Shown here: positions 18,313-26,565 of the stretch, piece after piece
How positions within the stretch are numbered: position 1 is the first letter of the stretch
How the letters are laid out: each line of letters starts with the position of its first letter
Source: Pseudanabaena sp. ABRG5-3
GTDB taxonomy: Bacteria > Cyanobacteriota > Cyanobacteriia > Pseudanabaenales > Pseudanabaenaceae
Assembly: GCF_003967015.1 (NCBI RefSeq)
Contig: NZ_AP017560.1
Location: forward strand, 1 to 64,000
Reading direction: 5' to 3'
Length of the DNA stretch: 64,000 nt
Made by a program: the position numbers and the translations under genes
Notes under the pieces: model-generated
Told to the model about the DNA's origin: nothing
The model's database searches: none
What the model saw: only the letters and a program-made list of their open reading frames with translations

Positions 18313-18364
18313 GGATTTGCTTCAGCACAAAGCACTAACAAGATAAAAAAGGTATTAAGGCAGC

Positions 18365-18970
18365 GTGAATATTTTAGAACCTAAGCAATTAGTTGACTCT
18401 CTGGGATCTATCGGTGGTCATTTAGCAATTTGGGTGATCGTCTTTGCAGAATCTGGTCTACTTATCGGTTTCTTTTTACCAGGGGATTCGCTTCTATTTG
18501 CCGCAGGTTTTTTAGCTTCGGTCGGTAAACTCAATATCTTTGCACTAATTATCGGATGCTTTTTCTTTGCGGTACTAGGAGACAATGTGGGGTATGCCAC
18601 AGGTAAACGCTTTGGACATAAATTATTTTCTAGAGAAGATTCGATATTTTTCCATAAGAAGCATATTATCAAGGCCCAAAATTTTTATGATAAGCATGGC
18701 AAAAAGACCATTATTCTTGCCCGTTTTTTGCCCGTTGTCCGTACCTTTGCGCCCATCGTTGCAGGCATTGGCAAAATGGACTACGCCACATTCTTTAAGT
18801 TCAATCTAATTGGTGGGTTCATTTGGACATCTGGATTATCTCTGTTGGGCTATGGATTGGGAAATGTTATTCCCGATGTTGATAAATATTTGCTGCCTAT
18901 TACGATCGCTATTGTTGTAATTTCGGTTGTTCCTTCGCTTTTACATTTACTTCCAGAGCGCGAAAAATAA
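18365..18970 (+). CDS. DedA family membrane protein
   Basis: A 201-residue inner-membrane protein of the DedA / VTT (SNARE-associated) family; members act in lipid-carrier recycling and membrane homeostasis. Marks are FLPGDSLLFAAGF near residue 37 and the core ILARFLPVVRTFAPIVAGIG (F/Y-x-P-x-x-R-T-x-x-P-x-x-A-G). Four to five hydrophobic helices are visible. It starts at GTG 18365, with AAGG about ten bases upstream. It shares a bidirectional terminator with the converging phosphatase gene. Confidence 0.9.
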   Translation: MNILEPKQLVDSLGSIGGHLAIWVIVFAESGLLIGFFLPGDSLLFAAGFLASVGKLNIFALIIGCFFFAVLGDNVGYATGKRFGHKLFSREDSIFFHKKHIIKAQNFYDKHGKKTIILARFLPVVRTFAPIVAGIGKMDYATFFKFNLIGGFIWTSGLSLLGYGLGNVIPDVDKYLLPITIAIVVISVVPSLLHLLPEREK

Positions 18971-19004
18971 TGAAGGTGATGATTTGCATCACCTTCATTA
19001 TTTT
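18964..19004. terminator. Bidirectional terminator between DedA and EEP genes
   Basis: AATAATGAAGGTGATG / CATCACCTTCATTATT with ATTTG loop and T-run. It overlaps both stop codons. Confidence 0.85.
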
Positions 19005-19957
19005 GTACGAAAGATGGCTCTAACGGGCAGATGATCAGAAACTTTAGAAAAATAGGTGCGATCGCTATCAAAGCCTAAATCCTTTTGCGGATCGAGAATT
19101 TGCACTGATTGGGCAATATATTCCTCTTCAGCACCCTTAGGCGCTTTGGAAACGGCAATATGGTCGATGACGCAACCAGTGCCACGATTGGAATAACGCG
19201 GACGACCATCAGGGGTTTTCGGTTGACCATGTTTTTTCAAACAGTTCTCTTGAGCGTTGGTTTCCACCGATCTGGTTAAGAATGTCAAGGGCGCATCACG
19301 TAAGCCTCGATTTTGCTCAGCCCATGTGGGACTATTGAAATCGCCGACCAGAATCAAATCGGGATCAGATTGAGAATTTTTTTGATATTGATCAACCTCT
19401 TTTCGCAAAAGATCGCTTTGATTTTGACGCAGGCGATCAGCATCTTTGCCGCCACCACCCTTTTGATGCACGACTACTAAGGTAAAGTCAAACTTCTGTC
19501 CAGCTTTGATGTAGGTGACAAGGGGCGATCGCAAAGTTCCTGTGATATTTACCTGTTGCCATTCCGTCACTTTTTGAGCAGATAATTCATCTTGACGATA
19601 GAAAAGAGCGACCCTTTGTTTATTGCCCGATTCTCCTAAGATAAAGTTCCATTTTTGAGACTTATTCAACTTCTCTTTGAGCTTCTCGGCAGCAACGGGA
19701 CTGACCTCTTGCAAACCGATGACATCAAAATTCCGCTCAATAATTTGACTCACCGCATCAACCTTTGCCGCATTCAGTCCGTCAAAGTTTTCTAGATTAA
19801 AGGTTCCGAGGCGAATTTGGTCGGGGGTATTGGCAGTCGCAAAGGGATTGGAGCAACCAGCAGCGATCGCAATTATGCCAAAAACAGCTAAACCCAGAAT
19901 ATGTAAGTATTTAACATTGTGAAAACGCGATCGCATCATAATATTCACATATTTCAT
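18998..19957 (-). CDS. Endonuclease/exonuclease/phosphatase family lipoprotein
   Basis: A 319-residue member of the EEP (DNase I-like) superfamily. The N-terminus carries a lipoprotein signal, with the cysteine in IAAGCSNPF as the likely lipidation site, so it is an envelope protein. EEP motifs: GTFNLENFDG (metal Asn), VIGLQEVSPV (metal Glu), LVGDFNSPTW (D-x-N), VIDHIAVS, and the terminal SDHLPVRA (catalytic His). Substrates in the family range from nucleic acids to phosphoesters; not decided. ATG choices at the N-terminus (residues 1, 7, 8) differ little. Confidence 0.85.
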   Translation of the reverse strand: MKYVNIMMRSRFHNVKYLHILGLAVFGIIAIAAGCSNPFATANTPDQIRLGTFNLENFDGLNAAKVDAVSQIIERNFDVIGLQEVSPVAAEKLKEKLNKSQKWNFILGESGNKQRVALFYRQDELSAQKVTEWQQVNITGTLRSPLVTYIKAGQKFDFTLVVVHQKGGGGKDADRLRQNQSDLLRKEVDQYQKNSQSDPDLILVGDFNSPTWAEQNRGLRDAPLTFLTRSVETNAQENCLKKHGQPKTPDGRPRYSNRGTGCVIDHIAVSKAPKGAEEEYIAQSVQILDPQKDLGFDSDRTYFSKVSDHLPVRAIFRTK

Positions 19958-19981
19958 GAAAACAAGATGTCAGCAAAGCTA

Positions 19982-20085
19982 TAAGTAGCTGGGCATAATT
20001 AAAAACCAGAGCTAAAACCTGTGGCGCACGCGCAGCGTGCGCCACAGGTTTTAGGGTTTTATATTTAATTTCACCCAGCTACTTA
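19982..20085. repeat. R2 palindromic MITE-like element, copy a (104 bp)
   Basis: Perfect terminal inverted repeat TAAGTAGCTGGG / CCCAGCTACTTA, inner repeat ATTAAA / TTTAAT, and a long inner hairpin (CTAAAACCTGTGGCGCACGC and complement). Copies at 21602, 28319, 30138 and 44992 share the termini. Confidence 0.85.
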
Positions 20086-20109
20086 GCTTAGGATGAACTA
20101 CTCGAAAAA

Positions 20110-21582
20110 TCATCTAGAGTTACCGATCTTAATTTGATGTAAGAAATCTTCAAGTACATCGATTAACCAACTTACCTCCGTCGGTCGCAAATCAGATACT
20201 GCCAAGGTATAGGGAACTCCCGCTAGATAGAGAATCACGTTGGACTTCATTGAGTTATCTTCACTGGGTTCACTCGCAGCCCACAATAACCAACTGAACA
20301 AATTACTATTCTTGCTTTCAATCATTTTCCACTTTGGTTCTACCCTTTGCAGTTCATGGGTAGGGAATTTCGCGTGCCAGTAAATTTTGCCTAGTAGCGA
20401 TCGCCTTAACCAAGTCTCTTGCTCACCGATTTCTAAAATGATAGTTGTTAGCGAATTTACAGTGCCAATCAGCAACAGTAGGCAGATGAAAGCAACACCA
20501 ATATAGCTCCAGTTGCCGAAGGTCGCGATGAGCATCAGGAAACTAGGGAAAAATGGTTGCAGAAAGAACCCAAGCGCAATCACTAATACCCAAATCGCAA
20601 TTGCAGTCCAGATCTGACAAGGAATAATAATTCTCAGTTGGTTCGCCGATTGCTCAACTTGAATATTGGTATTGTCTGGTGGATAAACTCTGCGCTTGGG
20701 ACGAGAACTGACCGTTGGTGCAGAAGCAATCGAGACAACAGGTTGCGGCTTGGTTAAGGGAACAGATGGTTCTTTGAGAGCTTGTAAAGCCTCTCTCGCC
20801 GATCCATAGCGTTTTTTGACCGTAGGTTCAACTAATTTTTGAATCCATTGCACTAGATGAGAACTAGCACTGGTGCGATCGCGAAAAACTATCTTTGCAT
20901 TATCATCTTGGGGTAGCTCCGCAGGGGAAATCCCCGTCAGTAAATGAATCATCGTCGCACCCAAAGCATAGAGATCGGAGGCAGCTACGGCTCTACCTCC
21001 ATACTGTTCCATCGGTGCATAGCCATAGGTTCCGACTACGGTGAAAGATTTGCCTTCAGCGCTAGCTTTGTCCTGTACTGCCCCAAAATCCACCAGATAA
21101 ATATTTCTAGTCTCTCCTTCTGTACCAGTCAAAATCAAGTTACTAGGCTTGATATCACGATGGAGAACTTGAGGATTCAATTCATGCAGATAAATGAGAA
21201 TTTCTAAAATCGCGATCGCAATTTGTTTGACCTGTGCCTCTGTAAATTTATGTCCCTGAGCAATATATTCTCGCAAAGAATTTCCTTGAATATATTCCTG
21301 TACGAGTCCAAACCACAAGGAGCGATCGTCAATGGAAAAGTAATCGCGATATTTAGGAATCCTTGGATGGTCTAACTGTTTAAGTACATTTGCCTCCCGT
21401 TCAAATAACTTTAAATCTTCCCATTGCACATTCCCTCCAAAAGCTAAGAGCTTGACCACCACCAATTCATTCTCTTGCTGCAAATCCCTTGCAAGCCAAG
21501 TTTGTCTTCCTGCATTCTGACCTAGTTGACGTTCTAATTGATATCGCTGATTAATGACTTCTTGAGGCTGAAGTATAGTCAT
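20110..21582 (-). CDS. Membrane-anchored Ser/Thr protein kinase (Hanks type)
   Basis: A 490-residue protein. Kinase domain at about residues 13-270: K44 in VVVKLLAF, E62 on helix C, HRDIKPSN (141-148), DFG (165-167), and activation-segment YAPMEQYGG. Pro-rich linker about 271-315. Two hydrophobic segments follow (about 324-345 and 347-378), then a C-terminal domain of about 110 residues, presumably cytoplasmic, with no recognised family. This kinase-plus-two-span form is common among cyanobacterial Pkn2-like kinases. Ligand and targets are unknown. It is divergent from the Uma2 gene, with an R2 element between. Confidence 0.9.
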   Translation of the reverse strand: MTILQPQEVINQRYQLERQLGQNAGRQTWLARDLQQENELVVVKLLAFGGNVQWEDLKLFEREANVLKQLDHPRIPKYRDYFSIDDRSLWFGLVQEYIQGNSLREYIAQGHKFTEAQVKQIAIAILEILIYLHELNPQVLHRDIKPSNLILTGTEGETRNIYLVDFGAVQDKASAEGKSFTVVGTYGYAPMEQYGGRAVAASDLYALGATMIHLLTGISPAELPQDDNAKIVFRDRTSASSHLVQWIQKLVEPTVKKRYGSAREALQALKEPSVPLTKPQPVVSIASAPTVSSRPKRRVYPPDNTNIQVEQSANQLRIIIPCQIWTAIAIWVLVIALGFFLQPFFPSFLMLIATFGNWSYIGVAFICLLLLIGTVNSLTTIILEIGEQETWLRRSLLGKIYWHAKFPTHELQRVEPKWKMIESKNSNLFSWLLWAASEPSEDNSMKSNVILYLAGVPYTLAVSDLRPTEVSWLIDVLEDFLHQIKIGNSR

Positions 21583-21601
21583 AAAATTTGCTCAAAGAAT
21601 T

Positions 21602-21705
21602 GAGTAGTTAAGCATAGGTGAACTTAAGACTCAAATTGTTCGGCTGCACGTATAGCTTGCAACCAAACAATTTGGGTCTAGTTTACAACTATGCTGAGCT
21701 ACTTA
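21602..21705. repeat. R2 palindromic element, copy b
   Basis: About 104 bp with diverged termini GAGTAGTTAAGCATA and TATGCTGAGCTACTTA, and an inner inverted repeat CAAATTGTT / AACAATTTG. It lies between divergent genes and so may carry promoter sequence. Confidence 0.7.
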
Positions 21706-21739
21706 TAATATAAACATAATGACAATGAGGTCGAAAGTC

Positions 21740-22504
21740 ATGCCTTTCACAATCGATCCATCTATAGATCCTGTTGTACTACCCGATCACACCCAACTGC
21801 CAGAGTCAGATGGCACATTTGTGAAAAATTTCCAAGAGCATCCCCAAAGTATTCTCCTGACAGATTCAATAGAGCCTGTATTGCAAAAAATCCATCCCGA
21901 TAGACAATATGCGATCGGTCAGGATAGTGGTATCTATTGGCGCATGACCGAACCTCCCGAAAAAGGAGCAGAGGCTCCCGATTGGTTTTATGTCCCCAAC
22001 GTACCACCATTATTAAATGGGATTCCGCGCCGTTCCTATGTCCTCTGGCAAGAATTTATTGCTCCGTTTATTATTTTAGAATTTGTCTCTGGAACTGGTA
22101 AAGAAGAGAGAGATAAAACTCCTTGGACAGGGAAATTCTTTATCTACGAGCAGGTAATTCGTCCTGCTTTTTATGGAATTTACGAAGTTCAAACTGCTAG
22201 CGTCGAGCTATATCGATTTGTTGGCAATCAATTTAAACTTGTACCCGCAAATGATCGCGGTCATTATCCAATTGAGGAACTTGGTATTGAGATCGGGATT
22301 TGGCAGGGACAATATCAAAATCTCGAACTACCTTGGCTACGTTGGTGGGATGCTCAAGGCAATTTATTGATCACTGGCTCGGAACGTGCTGAGATTGAAA
22401 GCCAAAGAGCAACCAAGGAGTATCAACGCGCTGAGCAAGAACGCCAACGCGCCGATCGCTTACTTGCTCAACTCAGGGCAGCAGGAATTGAACCCGACTT
22501 ATAA
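21740..22504 (+). CDS. Uma2 (DUF820) family putative endonuclease
   Basis: A protein of about 254 residues with the Uma2/DUF820 PD-(D/E)XK-like fold. Seen are GIYWRMTEPPEKGAEAPDWFYV (Pro-Asp active-site strand), FIAPFIILEFVSGTGKEERD (the E-x-x-S/V strand) and the long helical tail RAEIESQRATKEYQRAEQER ending LRAAGIEPDL, typical of this cyanobacterial family. The biological role is unknown; members are often multicopy. ATG 21740 has GAGG nine bases upstream; ATG 21719 is also in frame but abuts the R2 element and lacks an SD. Confidence 0.85.
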   Translation: MPFTIDPSIDPVVLPDHTQLPESDGTFVKNFQEHPQSILLTDSIEPVLQKIHPDRQYAIGQDSGIYWRMTEPPEKGAEAPDWFYVPNVPPLLNGIPRRSYVLWQEFIAPFIILEFVSGTGKEERDKTPWTGKFFIYEQVIRPAFYGIYEVQTASVELYRFVGNQFKLVPANDRGHYPIEELGIEIGIWQGQYQNLELPWLRWWDAQGNLLITGSERAEIESQRATKEYQRAEQERQRADRLLAQLRAAGIEPDL

Positions 22505-22528
22505 AGAGGTGATACTTAGTGTCACATC

Positions 22529-22681
22529 TTATAACTTGATGTTACGTGGAGGTCTGTAAAGCCCTCACCCCTAGCCCCTCTCCCGCAGGAGAGGGGAACA
22601 AGAAAATAATATGGGTTTTACTCCCCTTCTCCTGCGGGAGAAGGGGTTGGGGATGAGGGTTCCACGTAACACCAGTTATAA
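22529..22681. repeat. R4 palindromic element (about 153 bp)
   Basis: Terminal inverted repeat of about 21 bases (TTATAACTTGATGTTACGTG and TCCACGTAACACCAGTTATAA) around two inner palindromes of the CCCCTCTCCCGCAGGAGAGG type, a motif frequent in cyanobacterial intergenic repeats. The right terminus contains the stop codon of the HAD gene. Confidence 0.75.
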
Positions 22682-23512
22682 AACAAATTTGGCGATCGCC
22701 GCCGCTACACCATCATCTTCTACAGTAGGCGCAACCCAATCCGCGAGAGGCTTTAACCCTTCAGGACTATTACCCATCGCCACACCGATACCTGCATACT
22801 CGATCATCTCTAAATCGTTAAAGTTATCACCGATCGCTAAAACCTGAGAGCGATCAAATCCCAAAATATTCTCTGCTAAATGCTTCACAGCCGTACCTTT
22901 ATTGGCGATCGGATTGGTTGCCTCAAAGAATGTCGCTACGGACTTCGTGAGGTAAAGTTGCTGCGGCGTATAGCGATCTTTCAGGACTCGGAGCATTTCT
23001 GTCACTAGTTCGGCGGTATCGCTCAGTGCCAAGATTTTCGTTGGTGGATGATCGGTACTAGCGCTAGTCAAAAATTTGCGTAAATCACCAACTACTTTAA
23101 CGCCAACCTTAGAACGTTCAGCATAGGCTTGGGTTTGGGCTGTCATTTTGCGAACGTAGAGTTCATCATTGACATAGATATGAATCGAAAGTTGGTCATT
23201 AGTTGCAAATTCGCCCAGATCATCTAATAAAGAAAGAGCTTGCTCTAACTCAACTGGCCAATGTCCTACTAATTCATCGGTTTGAGGATCTTTGATAAAT
23301 GCACCTTGATAAGAAATTAATGGCATATCTGAGGCGATTAATTCATGGAATCGGACAGCCGAGCGATACATTCTCCCTGTAGCGATCGCGACCTTTACCC
23401 CCTTTGCCTGAGCTGCTTTGACAGCCTCTTTCACTGCATCATTGACCTGATTGGCATCACCGCTAATCGTGCCATCAATATCTACCACGACCAGTTTAAT
23501 GTCTTGCGCCAT
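22676..23512 (-). CDS. HAD-superfamily Cof-type phosphatase
   Basis: A 278-residue HAD hydrolase of the Cof / YidA subfamily. Motif I VVVDIDGTISG (D11, D13), motif II ILALSDTAE, conserved Lys in AVKHL region, and motif III/IV GDNFNDLEMIEYAGIGVAMGNS. The C2B cap domain (about residues 85-200) is typical. These enzymes dephosphorylate sugar phosphates or cofactors such as PLP or FMN; substrate unknown. The stop codon lies in the R4 terminal repeat. Confidence 0.88.
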   Translation of the reverse strand: MAQDIKLVVVDIDGTISGDANQVNDAVKEAVKAAQAKGVKVAIATGRMYRSAVRFHELIASDMPLISYQGAFIKDPQTDELVGHWPVELEQALSLLDDLGEFATNDQLSIHIYVNDELYVRKMTAQTQAYAERSKVGVKVVGDLRKFLTSASTDHPPTKILALSDTAELVTEMLRVLKDRYTPQQLYLTKSVATFFEATNPIANKGTAVKHLAENILGFDRSQVLAIGDNFNDLEMIEYAGIGVAMGNSPEGLKPLADWVAPTVEDDGVAAAIAKFVL

Positions 23513-23631
23513 GAGTTTTTGCTTGCCTTATATAAATATATGTAGGGAAAATACGGGGTTCCTACTAAATAGCTGGCAATAGTGTAGCGAAAATTGCCCC
23601 AGTCAGGCTGTAGTTAGTGATGCTTATAAAA

Positions 23632-23662
23632 AAGAAAGGTGACGCAAAGCGTCACCTTTCTT
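23632..23662. terminator. Terminator after the TPR-protein gene
   Basis: AAGAAAGGTGACGC / GCGTCACCTTTCTT around AAA, at the 3' end of the minus-strand gene at 23677. An A-run on the + strand gives a T-run on the minus strand. Confidence 0.78.
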
Positions 23663-23676
23663 AGGATTAGAGTCAA

Positions 23677-24591
23677 TTATTTTTCAGGACAGGCAACACC
23701 ACCTGAAATATTACGACATTGCTCACGAATTTCAGATAACAGACTTGGGTTCAACTGCTTGGCTTTACTCAGAGCGAGTTCAAATTGTTTTTTCGCCTCA
23801 GGCACGTTATTCCCCATCCACAACACCTGCCCCTTTAGATAATGTAGCTCTGGATTGTTAGGTGCAGAAACTAGTGCCTTATTTACGGCTTCTAAGGCAG
23901 GAGCCGCAATTCTTGCATCACGATAGGCTAGAGCAATACCACGCCATTTCAGATAGTCAGGAGCTGCATATTGCTTCAGGCTTGCCAATGCAGACTCAAG
24001 GTCAGATAAAGGTAATACTGAGGCAATCAGCATATCGATATAGCCCTTAATCAAATTCAGCTCAGGATCATTAGGGTCAATATCTTGTGCTTTTTTGATA
24101 TTGTCAAATACACTCTGCACGAGGGGCAAAGCTCTAGGGGCGCTAGATACGCCTTCAGTTTTGACGATATATCCAGCTTCAATCAAGTCACTCGCGGCAA
24201 GATAGAGATAGGCTCTGAGGTTATCTTTCCCCTGTAATGCCTCAGCATTGCGCCGAACTCGTTTGCCAGCTACCTGCATTCCTAGATAGTCTTCTTTGGC
24301 ATAAAAAGTTGAAGCCCGCAACGCAAAGACGAGTGGCTCATCAGCTTCTGTACCTATGGCTTTGTCTATTTGCTTCACTGCCTCTACATAGTTGCCCTCT
24401 TTGAACATTAATTCAAAGGCTTTTTGGGTTTCGCTACCGATCGCCCTAGCATTTGAGGTGCGAAACGGATCGGCGGCGAAGCTAGGCATGGCGGTGGCGA
24501 CGCTGACTAATGCTGCCAATAGGGATGCAGATATGGATGTAAATATTGGTGCAAATATTGGCGCAGATGTAAGTTTCAAAGGACGCTTCAT
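23677..24591 (-). CDS. Secreted TPR protein, Sll0314/Alr1548 family
   Basis: A 304-residue precursor with a signal peptide (about residues 1-40, ending PSFA|AD). The mature part starts DPFRTSNARAIG, characteristic of the Sll0314/Alr1548 TPR family. TPR-like helices run through it (FKEGNYVEAVKQIDKAI; ALVSAPNNPELHYLKGQVLW; NVPEAKKQFELAL), and two cysteines near the C-terminus (CRNISGGVAC) could form a disulfide. Probably a periplasmic scaffold of unknown role. Confidence 0.82.
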   Translation of the reverse strand: MKRPLKLTSAPIFAPIFTSISASLLAALVSVATAMPSFAADPFRTSNARAIGSETQKAFELMFKEGNYVEAVKQIDKAIGTEADEPLVFALRASTFYAKEDYLGMQVAGKRVRRNAEALQGKDNLRAYLYLAASDLIEAGYIVKTEGVSSAPRALPLVQSVFDNIKKAQDIDPNDPELNLIKGYIDMLIASVLPLSDLESALASLKQYAAPDYLKWRGIALAYRDARIAAPALEAVNKALVSAPNNPELHYLKGQVLWMGNNVPEAKKQFELALSKAKQLNPSLLSEIREQCRNISGGVACPEK

Positions 24592-24836
24592 ATAATTTCC
24601 CCGAAAATCTCAGGCTATAGGTAGTTAGCAAAGTTTAGATCGTATTCTTAGGCATTCTGTCAAAATTTATTCGGACTTAACCTAAACACTTAATCTAAAT
24701 TTAGTCTGAATTTTTGATCTGCCTGCAATATAGTACTTTGATATATTGAGAGACGATTTTAATTTACAAAAAGTTTCTGACCTTCACCTGATGGTCTAGA
24801 TTACAAGCTAGAGATCGCCTTTAAATTTTCTTTTCG

Positions 24837-25766
24837 CTACTTTTGCGTGCCAATCCCATCGCAGAGATGTCTGTCGCTTTCGCTGACATTAATGTTGTAG
24901 GTTAAATAAGTGCGTACTCTATCGCAACTGCGCCCCATTAAAGCATCTAAATCCCAACCTGTATTCCGACTCCAGAGTTTGATTGTCTTGTCATAACTAC
25001 CAGAAGCCAAAGTCTTGCCATCGGGGCTAAAACTCACGCTCCAGACAAGACCATTGTGCCCCTTGAGTGTACGCATTTCAGTTCCTGTCTCCAGATTCCA
25101 GAGTTTGATTGTCTTGTCATAACTACCAGAAGCCAAAGTCTTGCCATCGGGGCTAAAACTCACGCTCAAAACATAGTTATCATGCCCCTTGAGGGTGCGA
25201 ATTTCGGTTCCTGTCTCTAGATTCCAGAGTTTGATTGTCTTGTCAAAACTACCAGAAGCCAAGGTCTTGCCATCGGGGCTAAAACTCACGCTATAGACAG
25301 AGTTATCATGCCCCTTGAGGGTGCGAATTTCGGTTCCTGTCTCCAGATTCCAGAGCTTGATTATCTTGTCATCACTGCCAGAAACCAAAGTCTTGCCATC
25401 GGGGCTAAAACTCACGCTATTGACATAGTTATCATGCCCCTTGAGGGTGCGAATTTCGGTTCCTGTCTCCAGATTCCAGAGCTTGATTATCTTGTCATCA
25501 CTGCCAGAAACCAAAGTCTTGCCATCGGGGCTAAAACTCACGCTAAAGACAGGTTTATCATGCCCCTTGAGAGTGCGAATTTCGATTCCTGTCTCTAGAT
25601 TCCAGAGTTTGATTGTATTGTCAGCACTACCAGAAGCCAAAGTCTTGCCATCGGGGCTAAAACTCACGCTTATGACATTATTCTCATGCTTCTTGAGAGT
25701 GCGAATTTCGGTTCCTGCTTCTAGATTCCAGAGTTTGATTGTATTGTCAAGCCAAAGTCTTGCCAT
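24837..25766 (-). pseudogene. 3' part of the STAND-WD40 gene, separated by a frameshift
   Basis: This frame encodes the rest of WD40 repeat 7, repeats 8-13 and the C-terminal tail (DALMGRSCDRVRTYLTY...). It is not an independent gene: its apparent ATG is the out-of-frame reading of GGCAAGACTTTGG inside a WD40 unit. Comparison with the other repeats shows that 11 bases (GCACTACCAGA on the + strand, after 25749) are missing at the junction, shifting the frame. Restoring them would join it to the 25747-28290 frame as one protein of about 1160 residues. The repeats here mostly carry ETGTEIRTL, unlike the ETGKEIRTL of the first five. Confidence 0.85.
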
Positions 25767-26565
25767 CGGGGCTAAAGCTCACGCTAAAGACAGAGTTATC
25801 ATGACCCTTGAAGGTGCGAATTTCGGTTCCTGCTTCTAGATTCCAGAGTTTGATTGTATTGTCAGCACTACCAGAAGCCAAAGTCTTGCCATCGGGGCTA
25901 AAACTCACGCTCAAAACATAGTTATCATGCCCCTTGAGGGTGCGAATTTCCTTTCCTGTCTCCAGATTCCAGAGTTTGATTGTCTTGTCATAACTACCAG
26001 AAGCCAAAGTCTTGCCATCGGGGCTAAAACTCACGCTCAAAACATAGTTATCATGCCCCTTGAGGGTGCGAATTTCCTTTCCTGTCTCTAGATTCCAGAG
26101 TTTAATTGTATTATCTTCACTACCAGAAGCCAAAGTCTTGCTATCAGGGCTAAAACTCACGCTCAAAATACTTTTATCATGCCCCTTGAGGGTGCGAATT
26201 TCCTTTCCTGTCTCTAGATTCCAGAGTTTAATTGTCTTGTCATAACTACCAGAAGCCAAAGTCTTACCATCGGGACTAAAACTCACGCTATTGACATAGT
26301 TATCATGCCCCTTGAGAGTGCGAATTTCCTTTCCTGTCTCCAGATTCCAGAGTTTGATTGTCTTGTCGGTACTACCAGAAGCCAAAGTCTTGCCATCGGG
26401 GCTAAAACTCACGCTATTGACATAGTTATCATGCCCCTTGAGAGTGCGAATTTCCTTTCCTGTCTCCAGATTCCAGAGTTTGATTGTCTTGTCGGTACTA
26501 CCAGAAGCCAAAGTCTTGCCATCGGAGCTAAAACTCACGCTCACGACAGAGTTATCATGCCCTTC
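24939..26565 (-). repeat. Thirteen-unit 126-bp WD40-coding repeat array
   Basis: Thirteen units of 42 residues (126 bases) encode SVSFSPDGKTLASGS and IKLWNLETG signatures and are nearly identical at DNA level. Unit 7 lacks 11 bases. Units 1-5 end GKEIRTL and units 6-12 end G(T/I)E(I/M)RT(L/F), so the array is built from two blocks. Confidence 0.92.

Noticed and set aside
24837-25766. Independent small WD40 gene starting at 25766
   Set aside because: Its ATG is an out-of-frame reading within a repeat unit; it continues the upstream STAND gene after an 11-bp deletion.
24939-26565. Regular repeats that might suggest a CRISPR array
   Set aside because: The period is 126 bases, the units code for WD40 blades in frame, and there are no unique spacers.
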